Source of the DNA: Gigaspora margarita
Lineage: Eukaryota > Glomeromycota > Glomeromycetes > Diversisporales > Gigasporaceae
Assembly (NCBI GenBank): GCA_009809945.1
Contig: WTPW01001137.1
Location: 1-64,000, forward strand
Length of the DNA stretch: 64,000 nucleotides
Direction: 5' to 3'
Shown here: positions 44,844 to 55,982 of the stretch, piece by piece
How positions within the stretch are numbered: position 1 is the stretch's first letter
How the letters are laid out: every line of letters starts with the position of its first letter
Program-made: the position numbers and the translations under genes
Notes under the pieces: generated by a model
What the model saw: only the letters and a program-made list of their open reading frames with translations
Database searches by the model: none
Told to the model about the DNA's origin: nothing

Positions 44844-45218
44844 TAGAGAGTAAAGGTTTTTCATTATTTTCGGAGAAAATCTATATTCGAAAATATCAAT
44901 AAAATTTCGGAGTTTGTGCATGTAATGCCAAGTAAACCAACCCGATGAAAAATTAGAATCTGTGTTAATTTCGGGGATTTCTAAATTAGTATAAGTTGAA
45001 GCATGTGTGATCACATGGTTTCGATTCTTAACGATGGTTGCGGGTCAAATTTCAATGTTATCTGAGTCTAAAAATAACTATTCGGATAAGATATCCGTGT
45101 TCAAAACTGTCACCCCGATATCCATCAATATTAATTGATATCTGTATCCAAAAATGTTCATCAGGACATTGTAAAAATATTAATATTACGGATATCCGGA
45201 TGTCAGTCAAACTGGTTC

Positions 45219-46119
45219 TAGGGATGGAACAAAGACGGTTTAAACAGTTTTTTAGATTTTTTAAACCATTTTAAAAAACTTTTTAAAACAGTGGTGCTGT
45301 GACTAAAATTTAGTTAAGGTTAAAATACCGAATCGCCAAGTTTTGTAGAGAAATTTTCAAAGAAAAAAATATTTATTCACTTTATTTACTTTCATTTATT
45401 ATATAATTACAAGAAATTCATAATTGCTCAATTCAGATTTAACTATCTGTATATATATATATATTTACATGTTTTTTTTTTTTNCTTTGCACGCCCTTTC
45501 TAATTTAATTCATAACCATAAATTTAATTATCGTCATCTTCGAAACAATCATTAATTTCAATCTTTTTTGAATTTTCAAATTCTGATAGACTGCAACAAG
45601 TTTTTTACCCGCTCGTTATCTAAATGTGCATGATGTTTATATGAGAAAACCCTAAGTTAGACCAGCAACGTTCTGCTGCGGCCGAAGCAGTTGGGACAAA
45701 AAAAACCTGAAAGGAAAGTTCAATCACGAAAGGAAATTTATTTGAAAATTTCGAAGCTTTTTGTATCTATATAAGTGATCCTTTAATCTAGCGACTAAAT
45801 CCACAAAGCTTTCTCCACGGTAGTTAGTTACACTTTTGACTAGGTGTAGTTTGGTTTATCAGTTTCCGTAACTTTTGTAAAGTTCAAGCGGATTTCTTTT
45901 AATGGAGGACTCCTACGGAGCATGGTTGTTGATAATTTATATTTTAAAAAGAGATAACGATAAAGTTGTATTTTGACAAATTAGTTAATAAATAAATAAT
46001 AAATACTATTCACTGTTACGTATTATAATTAAATCAGAATGTATTAAATCATTTAAACCCATTTTAACTCAAACTATTATGATTCTTAACATTACATTTT
46101 AGAACATTTTCCATCCCTA
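45219..46119 (-). mobile_element. hAT element with decayed transposase (TAGGGATGGAA ends)
   Basis: The ends TAGGGATGGAAC and TTCCATCCCTA form the inverted pair. No 8-bp duplication was found, so the flanks may be altered. It encloses hAT transposase remnants on the minus strand and an N near 45484. Confidence 0.65.
45500..45960 (-). pseudogene. hAT transposase C-terminal remnant
   Basis: Relic of the dimerisation region of a hAT transposase. On the minus strand near 45712-45620 the reading is FVPTASAAAERCWSNLGF, followed by SHI and, across frame changes, a segment resembling HLDNERVKNLLQSI. This is the usual (P)(T/S)SAAxER.(F/W)S...R..L..ERV order of the family. Upstream (about 45840-45740) another frame gives ESFVDLVARLKDHLYRYKK. 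Several stops and frameshifts are present, and the catalytic part is missing or unreadable, so the element could not move itself. Confidence 0.7.
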
Positions 46120-46304
46120 ATCATTGGTAACTTAATGTCGCATAGTATTTAGTGAGCCTTTATACCAGTACGATCACATGAAATGTGGGGATGGTTCCGT
46201 TCAACTTTTTGGTGCACTATATTTTTCCTGTTTTAGAAGGTATTATGATTATCTCTTTTTCCGCTTATGGCATAGTTCAAGATGGTTAAAACATATATTC
46301 GCTA

Positions 46305-47019
46305 CCCTATAAGAAAAGTGGTTTGGGGTATGGTACGGGAAAACAGTGTATATGCACGGGATGGTACGGACCGTGTGACACGTATAGGCATGTTTTACGG
46401 AATGGCACGATTAAAAATGACACGGATACTACGGTAATGGGGTGGCTCGTTATATTACGTCACACGGAATGGCACGCATTCGGTGGCACGCATATGCACG
46501 TTGTACGTCGAATTACACGGAATGGCACGTGTTAAAAATGACACGTGCTGGCTCGTTTCACGGAGTACTATAAGAGCGAAGGATCACAAACGATTTTTTT
46601 TAAAAAAAGTCGCAATATCTCAAAAACTCGCAAATAAGCCTGCTCTGGTATTTTAAGGAAAAAGATTCCTTGCAAGATTTTACACATTTGCAGTTGCTTT
46701 AGCTTCCAGATATGTACATACTTCAACTATTATCACGGTCCTCTTCTAATAAAATGTCTATTGGAAAGTGGACCACAAATTTATATCTGCTTACCCGTTC
46801 CATTCACGTGCAATCACACGTGTCAATTGGCTTAGTAAACTGCTACAAAAGGCACGGACAATTTACGTGATTTTACGTTAAATTGACACGTGTATACGGA
46901 TCAACACGGTCCGCCGATTCCTGTGCCTACTCGAACCATGCAGACCCATACGTGTGCCACTCGACCACGTGCCTATACACTGTTTTTCCGTGCGATCCCG
47001 GACCACTTTTCTTATAGGG
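46305..47019. mobile_element. CACTA-like non-autonomous element, 715 bp, 3-bp duplication CTA
   Basis: The ends CCCTATAAGAAAAGTGG and CCACTTTTCTTATAGGG are mirrored for more than 50 bp, continuing through AAACAGTGTATA. CTA flanks both ends (46302-46304 and 47020-47022). Subterminal regions on both sides are packed with GGCACG, TGACACG and CACGTG motifs. A 3-bp duplication with CxCTA-type ends and subterminal repeats fits the CACTA/EnSpm group, but no transposase is present. The 70-codon frame 46323-46535 is a reading of the repeats. Confidence 0.8.
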
Positions 47020-47396
47020 CTATGTAATTTTAATTAACGTGCGATTTTTAATGCTTTAGTGTTATTGACATGTGTTCTGTGTCATTTCACAATTTAGGTC
47101 GATTTCAAATTGACTTAGGTCATTCTTAAATTTGAAACGATGAAAAATTAAATGTTTTGAATTCTATTAAAGATTTTACAAAGCCAGAAAGCTGTATCAT
47201 TCCATATTAAGAAAATAAAAAAATACAAAGATATGTTTAAAATTAAACATTCGAAAGTTATTTATTTTTTTTCTTTTTATATAAATTAATATAATTAATA
47301 AAATACGCAATATATTTGTAGTATAATAAAATTTAAATAAATTCTGAGTTTTAATTTTTTATTAAATTTCGTAGTATAATATATTTTAATAATTTA

Positions 47397-47654
47397 GGCC
47401 AGACCAATTTAATTCGGTGGTTTACATTACATCCTTCTCACAAAAAGGGGGGGGGAGGGAGGGGTGGTTCATATAGTAAAATTTTAAAAAATTATTTTCA
47501 AAAAAAATTTTTTCCGATTTGTTCCGGGACTATATAAAAATTTTCCGAAATATTCCGTAGTGCTATGTATATCTATCAAAATTTTTTTTACTATGAGGGA
47601 GGGGGGGCTCTGAGGAGGGGGTAATGTAAACCACCGAATTAAATTGGTCTGGCC
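47397..47654. mobile_element. GGCCAGACCAA-ended MITE (PIF/Harbinger-like), copy 2, TTA duplication
   Basis: The ends GGCCAGACCAATTTAATTC and its mirror are flanked by TTA (47394-47396 and 47655-47657). Removing element and one TTA restores AATAATTTAATTGAATT, which is present intact in the neighbouring duplicated unit near 47705. Confidence 0.85.
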
Positions 47655-47775
47655 TTAATTGAATTAAGAATTGATCTAAGTTATTCCTAAAATTAAGAAT
47701 GATGCAATATATTTTAATAATTTAATTGAATTAAGAATTGATCTAAGTTATTCCTAAATTTAAGAATGATGCAAT
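47655..47775 (+). repeat. ~70-bp tandem duplication
   Basis: TTGAATTAAGAATTGATCTA followed by AGTTATTCCTAAA and TTAAGAATGATGCAAT occurs twice. The second copy shows the empty insertion site of the MITE at 47397. Confidence 0.85.
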
Positions 47776-47857
47776 CAATTCAAAATCAAACTAAATTGAG
47801 AAATGACACAGAACAATTGCATGTTACTGTGTAATTTTTTTCGATTTCTTGGCATTA

Positions 47858-48481
47858 CCAGTACGATCACATTTCGTGTGTAACATGGAATGTTTGATAA
47901 TTTCCTTCAGCATTCCTATTACGACATTCTTTATCATCTGAAATCTTTAACAAGTAAGGCCACGCAAAGTTAATTTTTGGTTTTGCATCACCCGCCGACC
48001 CATTTTTTTCAATTTTCCAATTTATTTTTTTTTTTTTAAGTCCCAATTATGCCAATTATTCTATTTCTGCTATTTAATTTTTTCCAGAAATTACTCCGGC
48101 ATCACCCGATGGAGACCTTGATTTTCCGAAATTGTCCGATAGGACCGATAGAAAAAATCCATCTGCCAACTCCAATTTTCTGATTTCGTGTTATGCAAAG
48201 CGTAAAGTTAACTTTGCGGTGGCTTTAGATACAACATAAGACTATTAATTTATAACATATTAAAAAAAAAAAAAATAAAAAAAATAAAAATCCGACCGAC
48301 CGACCGGAAATTTTGAAACCCATGAACGAAAAATTAACTTTGTGTGGCCTAATTATTGCGATCGGTATGTTTGAAATTTGTAACTATTCCGACATTTTTG
48401 AACATTCATATGATTGTTAAATCTGAATTTTCTAATGTAACATGCCATTATTTTTTTTACATGCCACACGTGATCGTACTG
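47858..48481. mobile_element. CCAGTACGATCAC-ended foldback with nested MITE
   Basis: CCAGTACGATCACATTTCGT on the left is mirrored by GTGATCGTACTGG on the right. TAACATGGAATG has a partner in CATGTTACATT order. A fragment with the same end lies at 46163. The element is split by 47958-48349. The open frame 48353-48550 (minus) reads across its right arm. Confidence 0.6.
47958..48349. mobile_element. GGCCACGCAAAGTT-ended composite MITE, copy 2, TAA duplication
   Basis: The ends GGCCACGCAAAGTTAATTTT and AAAATTAACTTTGTGTGGCC are flanked by TAA (47955-47957 and 48350-48352). An internal end-like block AGTTAACTTTGCGGTGGC at 48205-48224 suggests the element grew by joining two related MITEs. It is homologous, inverted, to 44491-44843. 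Confidence 0.8.
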
Positions 48482-48939
48482 GTCCTGCGCGGGGATTTGG
48501 TAAACTTCGACGACACCTAATTTGCCGACACCTATTTCACTGACGGCCATTCATCGACAGCCCACTTCTCTGACAACACATTTCGCTGACAGTCTATTTC
48601 CCCGGCAGCCATTTCACTGACTTCACTTCCTCGACAGCCCATTTTCCCAACAGTTCATTTCGCCGACAATTCTTTTTATCTCACAATCTACCTCTAGCCA
48701 TTACTAACTATAAAGCGGGCCAACCCTAACCCAAATCAGGCCCAAATTGCCGACGAAATGAACTGTCGGGAATGTGGGCTGTCGGGGAAGTGAAATCTGG
48801 GAAATAGGCTGTTGGTGAAATGGACTGTTGGTGAAATGCATTGTCAGAGAAGTGAGCTGTCGGTCAAATGACCGTTAGTGAAATAGGTGTCGGCGAATTA
48901 GGTCTCGACAAAATTGGGATCTCCCACTGCGCGGTACCA
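48480..48939. mobile_element. Foldback with TTTCACCGACA-repeat arms, copy 1
   Basis: The outer ends TGGTCCTGCGCGGG and its diverged mirror GCGCGGTACCA enclose arms built of about 18-20 bp units: CATTTCACTGACAGCC or variants on the left, and GGCTGTCGGTGAAATG or variants on the right, roughly ten per arm. The loop near 48710-48745 contains CCAACCCTAACCC. No coding sequence. Confidence 0.85.
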
Positions 48940-49105
48940 CATATCGCGCAGCTACCCTTATATTTAGTAAGGGAAAATTAATTGACATTCGAAAAATGTA
49001 AAGTAAGGTTTAAGTTGCGCTTCGAATAGCTATGTGTTTATACAATCGACAAGAATTACAACGGTAATTATAGTGTGGGCAGCATTGACACGATAATAGG
49101 TACTG

Positions 49106-49280
49106 TGATCGGGTTCGTATTATTTCATCGACAATCACATCACTGACATAACATTTCACCGACAAATATTCTCCGACAAGTTCATTTTGCTGACAGTTTG
49201 TTTCACCGAAGCTCATTTCACAGACAAGTTTTATTTTAAAAAGCACAATAACTTGTTGGAGAATATTTGTCGGTGTAGTG
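49106..49280. mobile_element. Foldback with TTTCACCGACA-repeat arms, copy 2 (truncated)
   Basis: The left arm TTCGTATTATTTCATCGACA through CACAGACAAG aligns unit by unit with the element at 63574. Only a small part of the right arm (CTTGTTGGAGAATATTTGTC) is present, before the adjoining coding relic begins. Confidence 0.7.
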
Positions 49281-49925
49281 TTTGTTTAAAGATAATAATT
49301 CCATGTATAGCATATAGTTGTTGTTTTTCCTGGTTAGTGAAAATGGCTTCAAGTACAGCAGATGTTTTTCTCTTTTATAATACAGCCTAGCTGTAATCAA
49401 ATCATCTTCTATTTTTGCATATAAAGCAGCTACAATATTATTGATAGAAACGTTCTCAAGACTTTGAATATTAAAAATTAATGCATTATTATTATTTGTA
49501 TAGATTCTGTCTCTAAAGGGCAAAGTTAGAGTATGTGCTTTGTCACATTTTAACTTAGTGAACAAGCTAGATCATTAACATATTTCTACTAGTTTATTCT
49601 CCAAATTTATTGAATTTTTATTCAAATTCTGATTTAGATCCTTATTCTGCATGAACTTATTTATTACACAAAACTTTTTACAATTTTTCAAGAAAGTTCA
49701 CAGTGAATTTTCCATTTTATCAAAAGTACTTGAATCTGTGTCTGTTGGGTTCTCCCTCACAGAATCTCCAATTCCACATCTTTTAACCAATACACTGATG
49801 TGTTATTAGAGGCCTCTGCATTCTGTTCCTGTTCTTGTTCTAAGCTTAGTAGAGAAACCAAGTTTTTCTGGGCTACATTTATTTTGTTTTTCATGTTGAT
49901 AGCTTTTGACATAGTATCATGAGTC
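49236..49925 (-). pseudogene. Decayed coding relic of unknown family
   Basis: On the minus strand two protein-like stretches are visible. The first (about 49925-49740) reads TMSKAINMKNKINVAQKNL, then VSLLSLEQEQEQNAEASNN, then TSVYWLKDVELEI, with a stop following. The second (about 49565-49340) reads FTKLKCDKAHTLTLPFRDRI, then IFNIQSLENVSINNIVAALY, then AKIEDDLITARLYYKREKH. Between them frames are closed. The sequence before about 49285 belongs to a truncated foldback. A domain such as a coiled coil in the first part is possible. It may derive from a host gene or from a transposon accessory gene. No family was recognised. Confidence 0.45.
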
Positions 49926-49990
49926 TTGAACAATTTTGGACATTTTTGGACAATTAAATAAAGTAAAACTACTTAAAATTTTATTTGAAA
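49926..49990 (+). mobile_element. Fragment of the TAGTGTTGT hAT MITE
   Basis: ACAATTTTGGACATTTTTGG and AATTAAATAAAGTAAAACTA match 22505-22560 in order. No ends are preserved. Confidence 0.6.
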
Positions 49991-50626
49991 AAGTTTTATT
50001 ATGATCAGAGATCGCAACATAAGCCAAAAAATTTTTCTACAATAATCTTAACTTCTTTGGAACCACATAAGTTATAAGAAAAACTTTACTTAGATGCATT
50101 TTTCCTGGATCTTGCCTATATTAAGTCTTGTAAATTTCTTTTTTTCAGTACTAGGGCTTACATCTTTATGGTAAGGCTTTGTGCATTTTTAAAACTAACT
50201 CTACTCACTATACTGTTTTTTTAGCACCCTCTTAGCACCAGAATGCAGTAGAGTAAAGATGATCTTTAAAGTTTTAATTTTATATAATATAAAAGGACAA
50301 ATCACTTTTGGTTAGTCTAAATAAAAAAAAGTAATAGATGATATATAGACATAACTGGTTTATTAAGCAATTTGTAAATAAGTAAAGTAATTAATTATCA
50401 ATTCAGATAAACAAATACATAAAAAATGCCTTTTAAAAATTTTTTTATGTACTAAGTAAATATTATTTTTGGTTCTAAATAAATTTGTAGAGCAGGTTAT
50501 TGTACATTTACTAGTAAAATATCATTAAAATTGGACCTGTAGATAAGAAGATATGAGTAAAAATGTTTTTAAAATTCTTTAATTTGTGATCCATATACCA
50601 AACGGTGAAAATCTATAGTAATATAT
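49991..50626. other. AT-rich spacer
   Basis: No supported gene. Confidence 0.4.
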
Positions 50627-51066
50627 GGGAAAAATCAATTATTGTTTTATCAAATTTCTGGAATCTGTCGTTACTAGAGCAATAGGAAATTTTTTTATTA
50701 AGCTAACCTTTCTTCTCTATTAGTCAAAAGTTGTAGAGCACATTCTTTCGATTCTAATAGTGGTAAATCATTAAAATCGGCCCAGTAGATCACAAGATAT
50801 CATTAAAAAACATTTTACGACCATATAGAGTTTCTATATAAATAATAATATTGTTTACATAGAAACTCTATATGGTCGCAAAACATTTTTTAATGATATC
50901 TTGTGATCTACTGGGCCGATTTTAATGATTTACCACTTTAGAATCGCAAGAATGTGCTCTACAACTTTTGACTAATGGAGAAGAAAGGTTAGCTTAATAA
51001 AAAAAATCACTATTGCTCTGTTAATGCCAGATTCCAGAAATTTGATAAACAATAATTTATTTCCCC
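50627..51066. repeat. Palindrome with ~215-bp arms
   Basis: GGGAAAAATCAATTATTG, AGCTAACCTTTCTTCTC, TTGTAGAGCACATTCTT and CGGCCCAGTAGATCACAAG are mirrored in order around an AT loop at 50844. Within the arm GAAACTCTATATGGTCGC is a near-perfect match. It is probably a foldback element. Confidence 0.88.
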
Positions 51067-51070
51067 AATT

Positions 51071-51379
51071 TTACTATATATGGAGGACTGTTAAAGCCAG
51101 GTGCCTTTATATATTTTTTATTATTTAATTAAAATTATAGTAACGGTTTGTTAGGAGTTAGAGTTAGGAATGTCTTATAGGTAAAATTGCCTTCCTGACA
51201 TTTTTTATTAATGCTCCGAGACAGGTTTAGATACTCATTTCTTGTAGTTATGGTGTTTTTTACTTTTTTTCTTTGTTTTTGTCTTGTCAGGCTAATTCAT
51301 GACAATCAACATTTACAATTTTGATTGGAAGTCAGTTATGTGATGGCACTTGGCTTTAACGGATCCCTATATATGGTAA
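51071..51379 (+). mobile_element. TTAAAGCCAGGTGCC-ended MITE, copy 1
   Basis: The ends ACTATATATGGAGGACTG then TTAAAGCCAGGTGCC are mirrored by GGCACTTGGCTTTAA then CGGATCCCTATATATGGTA. The interior (TGTCTTATAGGTAAAATTGC, CGAGACAGGTTTAGA, CTTTGTTTTTGTCTTGTCAGG) matches the copy at 55983 closely. No coding sequence. The 76-codon frame 51325-51555 begins in its right end and runs into AT-rich DNA. Confidence 0.8.
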
Positions 51380-52922
51380 TATATGCAGCCACTGTTTGGT
51401 ATGCAGATCACGAATTAAATTATATAAAAATTTATATATACAGGCCTGATTTGGATTTTGTACTACATTGTTTATATATTTGTTTTGCCCCAATTCTAAA
51501 TATAGAAATATTGCTAATCTTATTTGGATTGGCAATTAACTATTTATACAAATAAAATCTGCTAATAATTAGTAAATAAGTGGGTGAAGTTATTTGAAAA
51601 GGTGTTATTGGGTATTAGAATAAAAAAAATAGTGATTATAAAAATTTAATAGTATTCAACAGATTTACTATTGAAATTATGCTTAATAGATAGCATTAAA
51701 ATAATTGAAAAGAAATTTTTATAACAAAAATTGAAGCCACAGCTCTTGATCAGCTTACTAAAAAATGTTTAGCTAAAATATAGTTTAGTATTATTTAGGC
51801 TAGCCATTGGCCAGTTGTAGCAAGCTATTTGTATTACTATGCAGAATCTATGCATATATGGGTTCATTGATTTATGCAAAAAAAAAATAGAAAAGAATGA
51901 TAATTGACCATAAACTAATACAAAAATCCTAACTTTTTTTAATTATAAATACAACTTGAGTTTGACAAAGGCATTAATTTCATTCTATTTAATGATTATA
52001 TTTATCTGATACTGTCACAATAAAAATAAATTATATTATTTTAGTTTTTATTATTGCTATTTAAAATATTTTTTGACAATTACTATACTTACTGTCTTAA
52101 AAAAAGGAAATTAATTTGATTTGTTTTAATGGTTCATGTTTAAAAGAAATTCCTAGTTTTACCATACAAATTAGAAAATAATTGTCTGGAGTATAGCAGA
52201 GGACACTTAGTGTATATACAAAGTGATACAAAATTTTCTAATATTTTTTTTATATATAACAAAGAACTGACTAAGCCTGAATAAACATTATCAAAAACAT
52301 AATTTGGCTTTCCATTTGCATACATGTTCAAATTTATAATCCAGTGTAACAAAATATACTTATTTATGTGTTTAGCTTGAAATGATTATTATATAACATG
52401 CTTCAGATATACATTTTCTAGTTGTGTTGCATTATATTATAAAATTATATATAAAAAATAAATATTGATCACATGATTTTGTAGAAATACTTCTTTTTTT
52501 AAATATGAATCATTTGATGTTACATTAATGTACTAACATTTTTTTAATATATATCATATTAAATTATGGTTCATTTATATTACACTTTATATAGAATTAT
52601 TAGACAATATGTATTTTTCTTTTTTTTATATACTAGAATTATTATTTGATATTAACTTAATACACTAAAAATTTTTTAAATATAACTTAAATCACAAAAT
52701 TTATTTATTGCATAATTTTTGAAATCTATATACCATATTTGTATATAATCGCTGGTCAGAGTATTAATTCAAATTTTGACTTATTAAAAAAATATCTATA
52801 TTACCATAAATATTATTTATATATATCCTGAAATATCATATACACACTTTATATAATAAAGTGCTCAAAGCAAATTTATATTATTTTACCAACAATCATT
52901 TTAGAATACCACATTTACCGAA
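51380..52922. other. Very AT-rich spacer
   Basis: No gene supported. Short diverged repeats (TTGATGTTACATTAATGTAC and TTGATATTAACTTAATACAC) lie near 52510-52670. Confidence 0.4.
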
Positions 52923-53182
52923 CTTACTTTATTACAAGCTTATTTTGCAAATGATTAATTTACAGACTTGTTCATTTTGTAGATAGTATATTTTATTAAC
53001 AGCTCATTTTACAAGTTTTTTATAATTGTTTTAACCTTAACTCTAATTCTAAATCTAACTCTAATGACATTAACAAGAATTGCTTGTCAGTGAAATAGGA
53101 TATCAGTGAAATTTACTGTCTATGAAATAAACTCATTTGTAAATTAATTATTTGTAAATAAGCTTATCAGTAAAGTATATAC
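52923..53182. mobile_element. Degenerate foldback of the TTTCACCGACA-repeat type
   Basis: The arms carry decayed units such as TTCATTTTGTAGATAG and TTGTCAGTGAAATAGG, and CAGCTCATTTTACAAG. The loop has TAACCTTAACTCTAATTCTA. It is older than the copies at 48480 and 63574. Confidence 0.55.
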
Positions 53183-53647
53183 AATATCTTTGAAGTGTTT
53201 GTCAGTGAGTTGATTAGAACTAATTTCAAATACTAGTATTTTGACTCAAATAAAATGCATGCACATTTCAAAATAACACACAGAGGGTGTTATTAAGTCA
53301 AATATGGTACTAAAAATTCAGATGTTCTATCAGTCTCATATCACATGATCATATAATACAATTGCTGATGATTAACAATAGAAAGTCTATGAACACATAC
53401 AGATCATATGATATTTAATCTTATGGACACATGCCAAAATAATAATTTTTGATTTAAAAATCAATCTGTTAAGGCTATTGAACTAAGTTAGCATCATTTA
53501 TTATTCTAGTAAAGCTTGTTTTCTGGTCTTTTAAGTTTTAATAGTGATGAGAATATTAAAATCAGATTAGTAGAACCAGAAATATGAGCTTTCAAAATTT
53601 GGGCAATATTCTAAAATTATATAATAATATAAGAATTTAATAATTTT

Positions 53648-53951
53648 GCGCATGTGCGCTGTAGCATATGATTTGGTGTAACGTGAAATCAAAACAACAA
53701 AAATAACCCGTTGGTTGTTTGATAGTTAGGGTTAGGGTGAGGTTAGAATGGTGTGTAGGCGAGAAAAGAGGGTTTATAGTAAAATTTTGCAAGGAATTTT
53801 TTTTGTTAGAGCACAAAGAGTGGTTTCATAAGCAAAATTATGAACCATAGGCGATTTTTTAAAAGATCGCTATTTTTTCTCAATTTTACGTTACACCTGA
53901 TCCTACGATATGATTGGTTTATCAGATGGGTGCGTTACAACGCATATGCGC
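53648..53951 (+). mobile_element. Variable-TIR MITE, copy with GCGCATGTGCG ends
   Basis: The ends GCGCATGTGCGCTGTAGC and GCGTTACAACGCATATGCGC form the inverted pair. The core has GTTAGGGTTAGGGTGAGG, TTTTGCAAGGAATTTTTTTT, GTTAGAGCACAAAG, GTGGTTTCATAAGCAAAATT and TTACACCTGATCCTA. Confidence 0.75.
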
Positions 53952-54488
53952 TAAATTACATAAACCATAATATAATATTCATTTTATAAGTCTATAATAT
54001 ACAACTATTAGTATTAAAAAGACTAGAAAAATAAGTTTACTTAAAGTGATAAAAGAGGTTAACTTAGTTCAAAAGTCTTTTGGGCCACATTTTTCTTATT
54101 TATTTCTTTTTTTAAAATTAAAAAGTATTTAGACTAATTTTATAATAGATTAGTCTTTTTTACCATCTTAAAAACTAGTTCTCTAGCCTTTTTGGTTCTA
54201 ATAGTAGCATAATTATTAAAATAAACTCAAAAATCTAGGAAAATAGTGTATGCAATGTTTTTGTATAATTTTTAGAATGTTAGCCAAATTTGAAAGATCA
54301 TATCTCTAGTACTACTAATTAAATTTTAATATTAGAACTATAAAAACCAGAAGAATGCTTAATTAGGATGATAAAGGGTATTATCTTACTACAAAAGCCT
54401 TAACAGATCATTTTTTAATTCAAAAAAATTATTATTTTGGTACATGTCTATAAGATAAAACATTATATAACCTGTATGTGCAGTAGAC

Positions 54489-55163
54489 TAAAGATCTTAG
54501 TACGTTGAGTTTGGTCAGGTTTGAGTCTGACCTGGGTCAGACCCACTTGGGTCAAAATCTGATCTAGATTTGATCCACTTCAAATCAAACTTGACCTGGG
54601 TCTAACCTGCCTCATATCAAACCTAACCCAGGTCTAACCCAACCCAACCTGAATTAAACCTGAATTGATAATAGTTGCAACATAGTAAAATCTAAATTTT
54701 ACTATATAAATCAATAATGCCTGCTTAAGTAAATTTGTTTGGAAAATTAAAATGCAGATATACTGAAATTTTTATTCAAATCAGAAAAAATTTATTATTT
54801 GACTTTTAATTTTTATGTTCAATAAAAAAATTAGAATCTTTTTAAAAAATATGTTCAGTGGATATAAAAATAAAAACAAATAATAAAAAGTTCTCCAATT
54901 CTCCAATTTGAATAAAAATTTTAGAGTAAATGCATTTGCTCTTCCAAACAAGTTTACTTAAGCAGATTTTATCATTTATAAAGTAAAATTTGACTTTACT
55001 ATATAGCAACTACTTGTGATCATTGAATATAATTTGATTTGGATCTGATCCAACTTGGTTTTCTCTAACCGAAATCAGGCCTGACCGATGTTTGATTTGC
55101 CCAACTCAGGTTGGATCAGATCCAGGCAGGGTTGGGTTAGACACAACTTAACTAAGACCCCTA
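54489..55163. mobile_element. hAT-type element with GACCTGGGTC subterminal repeats, 8-bp duplication
   Basis: The ends TAAAGATCTTAGT and TAGGGGTCTTAGT (reverse complement) are bordered by CAGTAGAC (54481-54488) and CTGTAGAC (55164-55171). The left 150 bp repeats ACCTGGGTCTAACC-type units; the right 120 bp holds the mirrored AACCCAACC and GGATCAGATCC units. The interior is replaced by a palindrome. No transposase. Confidence 0.75.
54674..55010. mobile_element. GTTGC-ended 337-bp palindromic MITE, copy 1
   Basis: GTTGCAACATAGTAAAATCT on the left is mirrored by a block ending TATATAGCAAC. AAGTAAATTTGTTTGGAA, GACTTTTAATTTTTATGTTC and the rest follow in the same order as the copy at 62483 (336 bp). 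Confidence 0.8.
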
Positions 55164-55225
55164 CTGTAGACTTTTTATAATTAGCAATCTGCTCTGCTAG
55201 CTTTTGCTATTTGTTATGCATTATA

Positions 55226-55438
55226 TGATTATACAAAACTATAGATCTTTTTTATAGGCTGTTCAGGATTGTGTGATGTGATTGGGTAAATTATATAGCC
55301 AAATTGGGGGTCAATTATGTAGTGTATACAAAATTAATTTGAAACTATATGAAGAAAATAGGCAATTAGATGATTTACTTTTCAATAATATATAAGCTAC
55401 TATTAATAGAAAAAAGTTTTAATTCTTGTTGAGGTAAC
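55226..55438. other. AT-rich spacer
   Basis: No feature recognised. Confidence 0.4.
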
Positions 55439-55676
55439 TACAGTGGTCTAACATATTATTGTAAACACTTTTTAATAATTTATACAGAGCTAAATATCTA
55501 AGATATTAAGCTAAAAATTAAATTATAAATTCTTTAAATTTATATCTTTTAAATAAAAAAAAGTTTAAAAAATTTTATGCTACTGTTTTTAAGATAATTA
55601 AGTTAAAGTAAATTTTAGATGTTTAAATTTGATTGATTTTCTAAATTTTAATATAGTTTTATAGTAACTAGAATTA

Positions 55677-55841
55677 CTAAATATAGGGATCAGCTAAAGC
55701 AGAGTTAATTCAATATATGATCTACACACTGTATATATTGCATTGTTGATATCTATATAACCTTTTAACAATAAATGCATCAAAAAAGTAATCCTAACCC
55801 TAACCAAATTTCACTCCACTTTAGCTGACCCCTAAATATAG
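55677..55841. mobile_element. 165-bp MITE with CTAAATATAGGGATCAGC ends
   Basis: The left end CTAAATATAGGGATCAGC is mirrored by GCTGACCCCTAAATATAG. CCTAACCCTAACC lies near 55796. The TATAGGGATC block also occurs in the ends of the MITEs at 51071 and 55983. Confidence 0.75.
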
Positions 55842-55982
55842 CAATACATAAACTTAAATTTTTTATTAATAAACTGGCAATTTTTTTAAATAAAGTTATT
55901 TAGCATAACAAATTGCATATATTTTAAAAATTTTATAATTTTTCAAAAAATATTTATTTAATTACTATATTTAGTAATAAAA

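Larger units (their letters stand above)
47066..47835. repeat. Palindromic element with a nested MITE
   Basis: TGTTCTGTGTCATTTCAC, ATTTAGGTCGATTTCAAAT and TTCTTAAATTTGAAA on the left have mirrored partners near 47740-47835 (GAAATGACACAGAACA and others). The right arm region is also duplicated (about 70 bp, 47655-47775). Confidence 0.5.
53355..55225. repeat. Foldback element hosting three further insertions
   Basis: Left-arm blocks AGTCTATGAACACATACAG, CCAAAATAATAATTTTTG, CTGTTAAGGC and AATATGAGCTTTCAAAATTTGG have mirrored partners near 54250-54480 and 55164-55225. The centre lies between 53620 and 54270 and is filled by the MITE at 53648. The right arm is split at 54489-55163 by a hAT-type element that itself carries a 337-bp palindrome. 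Confidence 0.7.
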
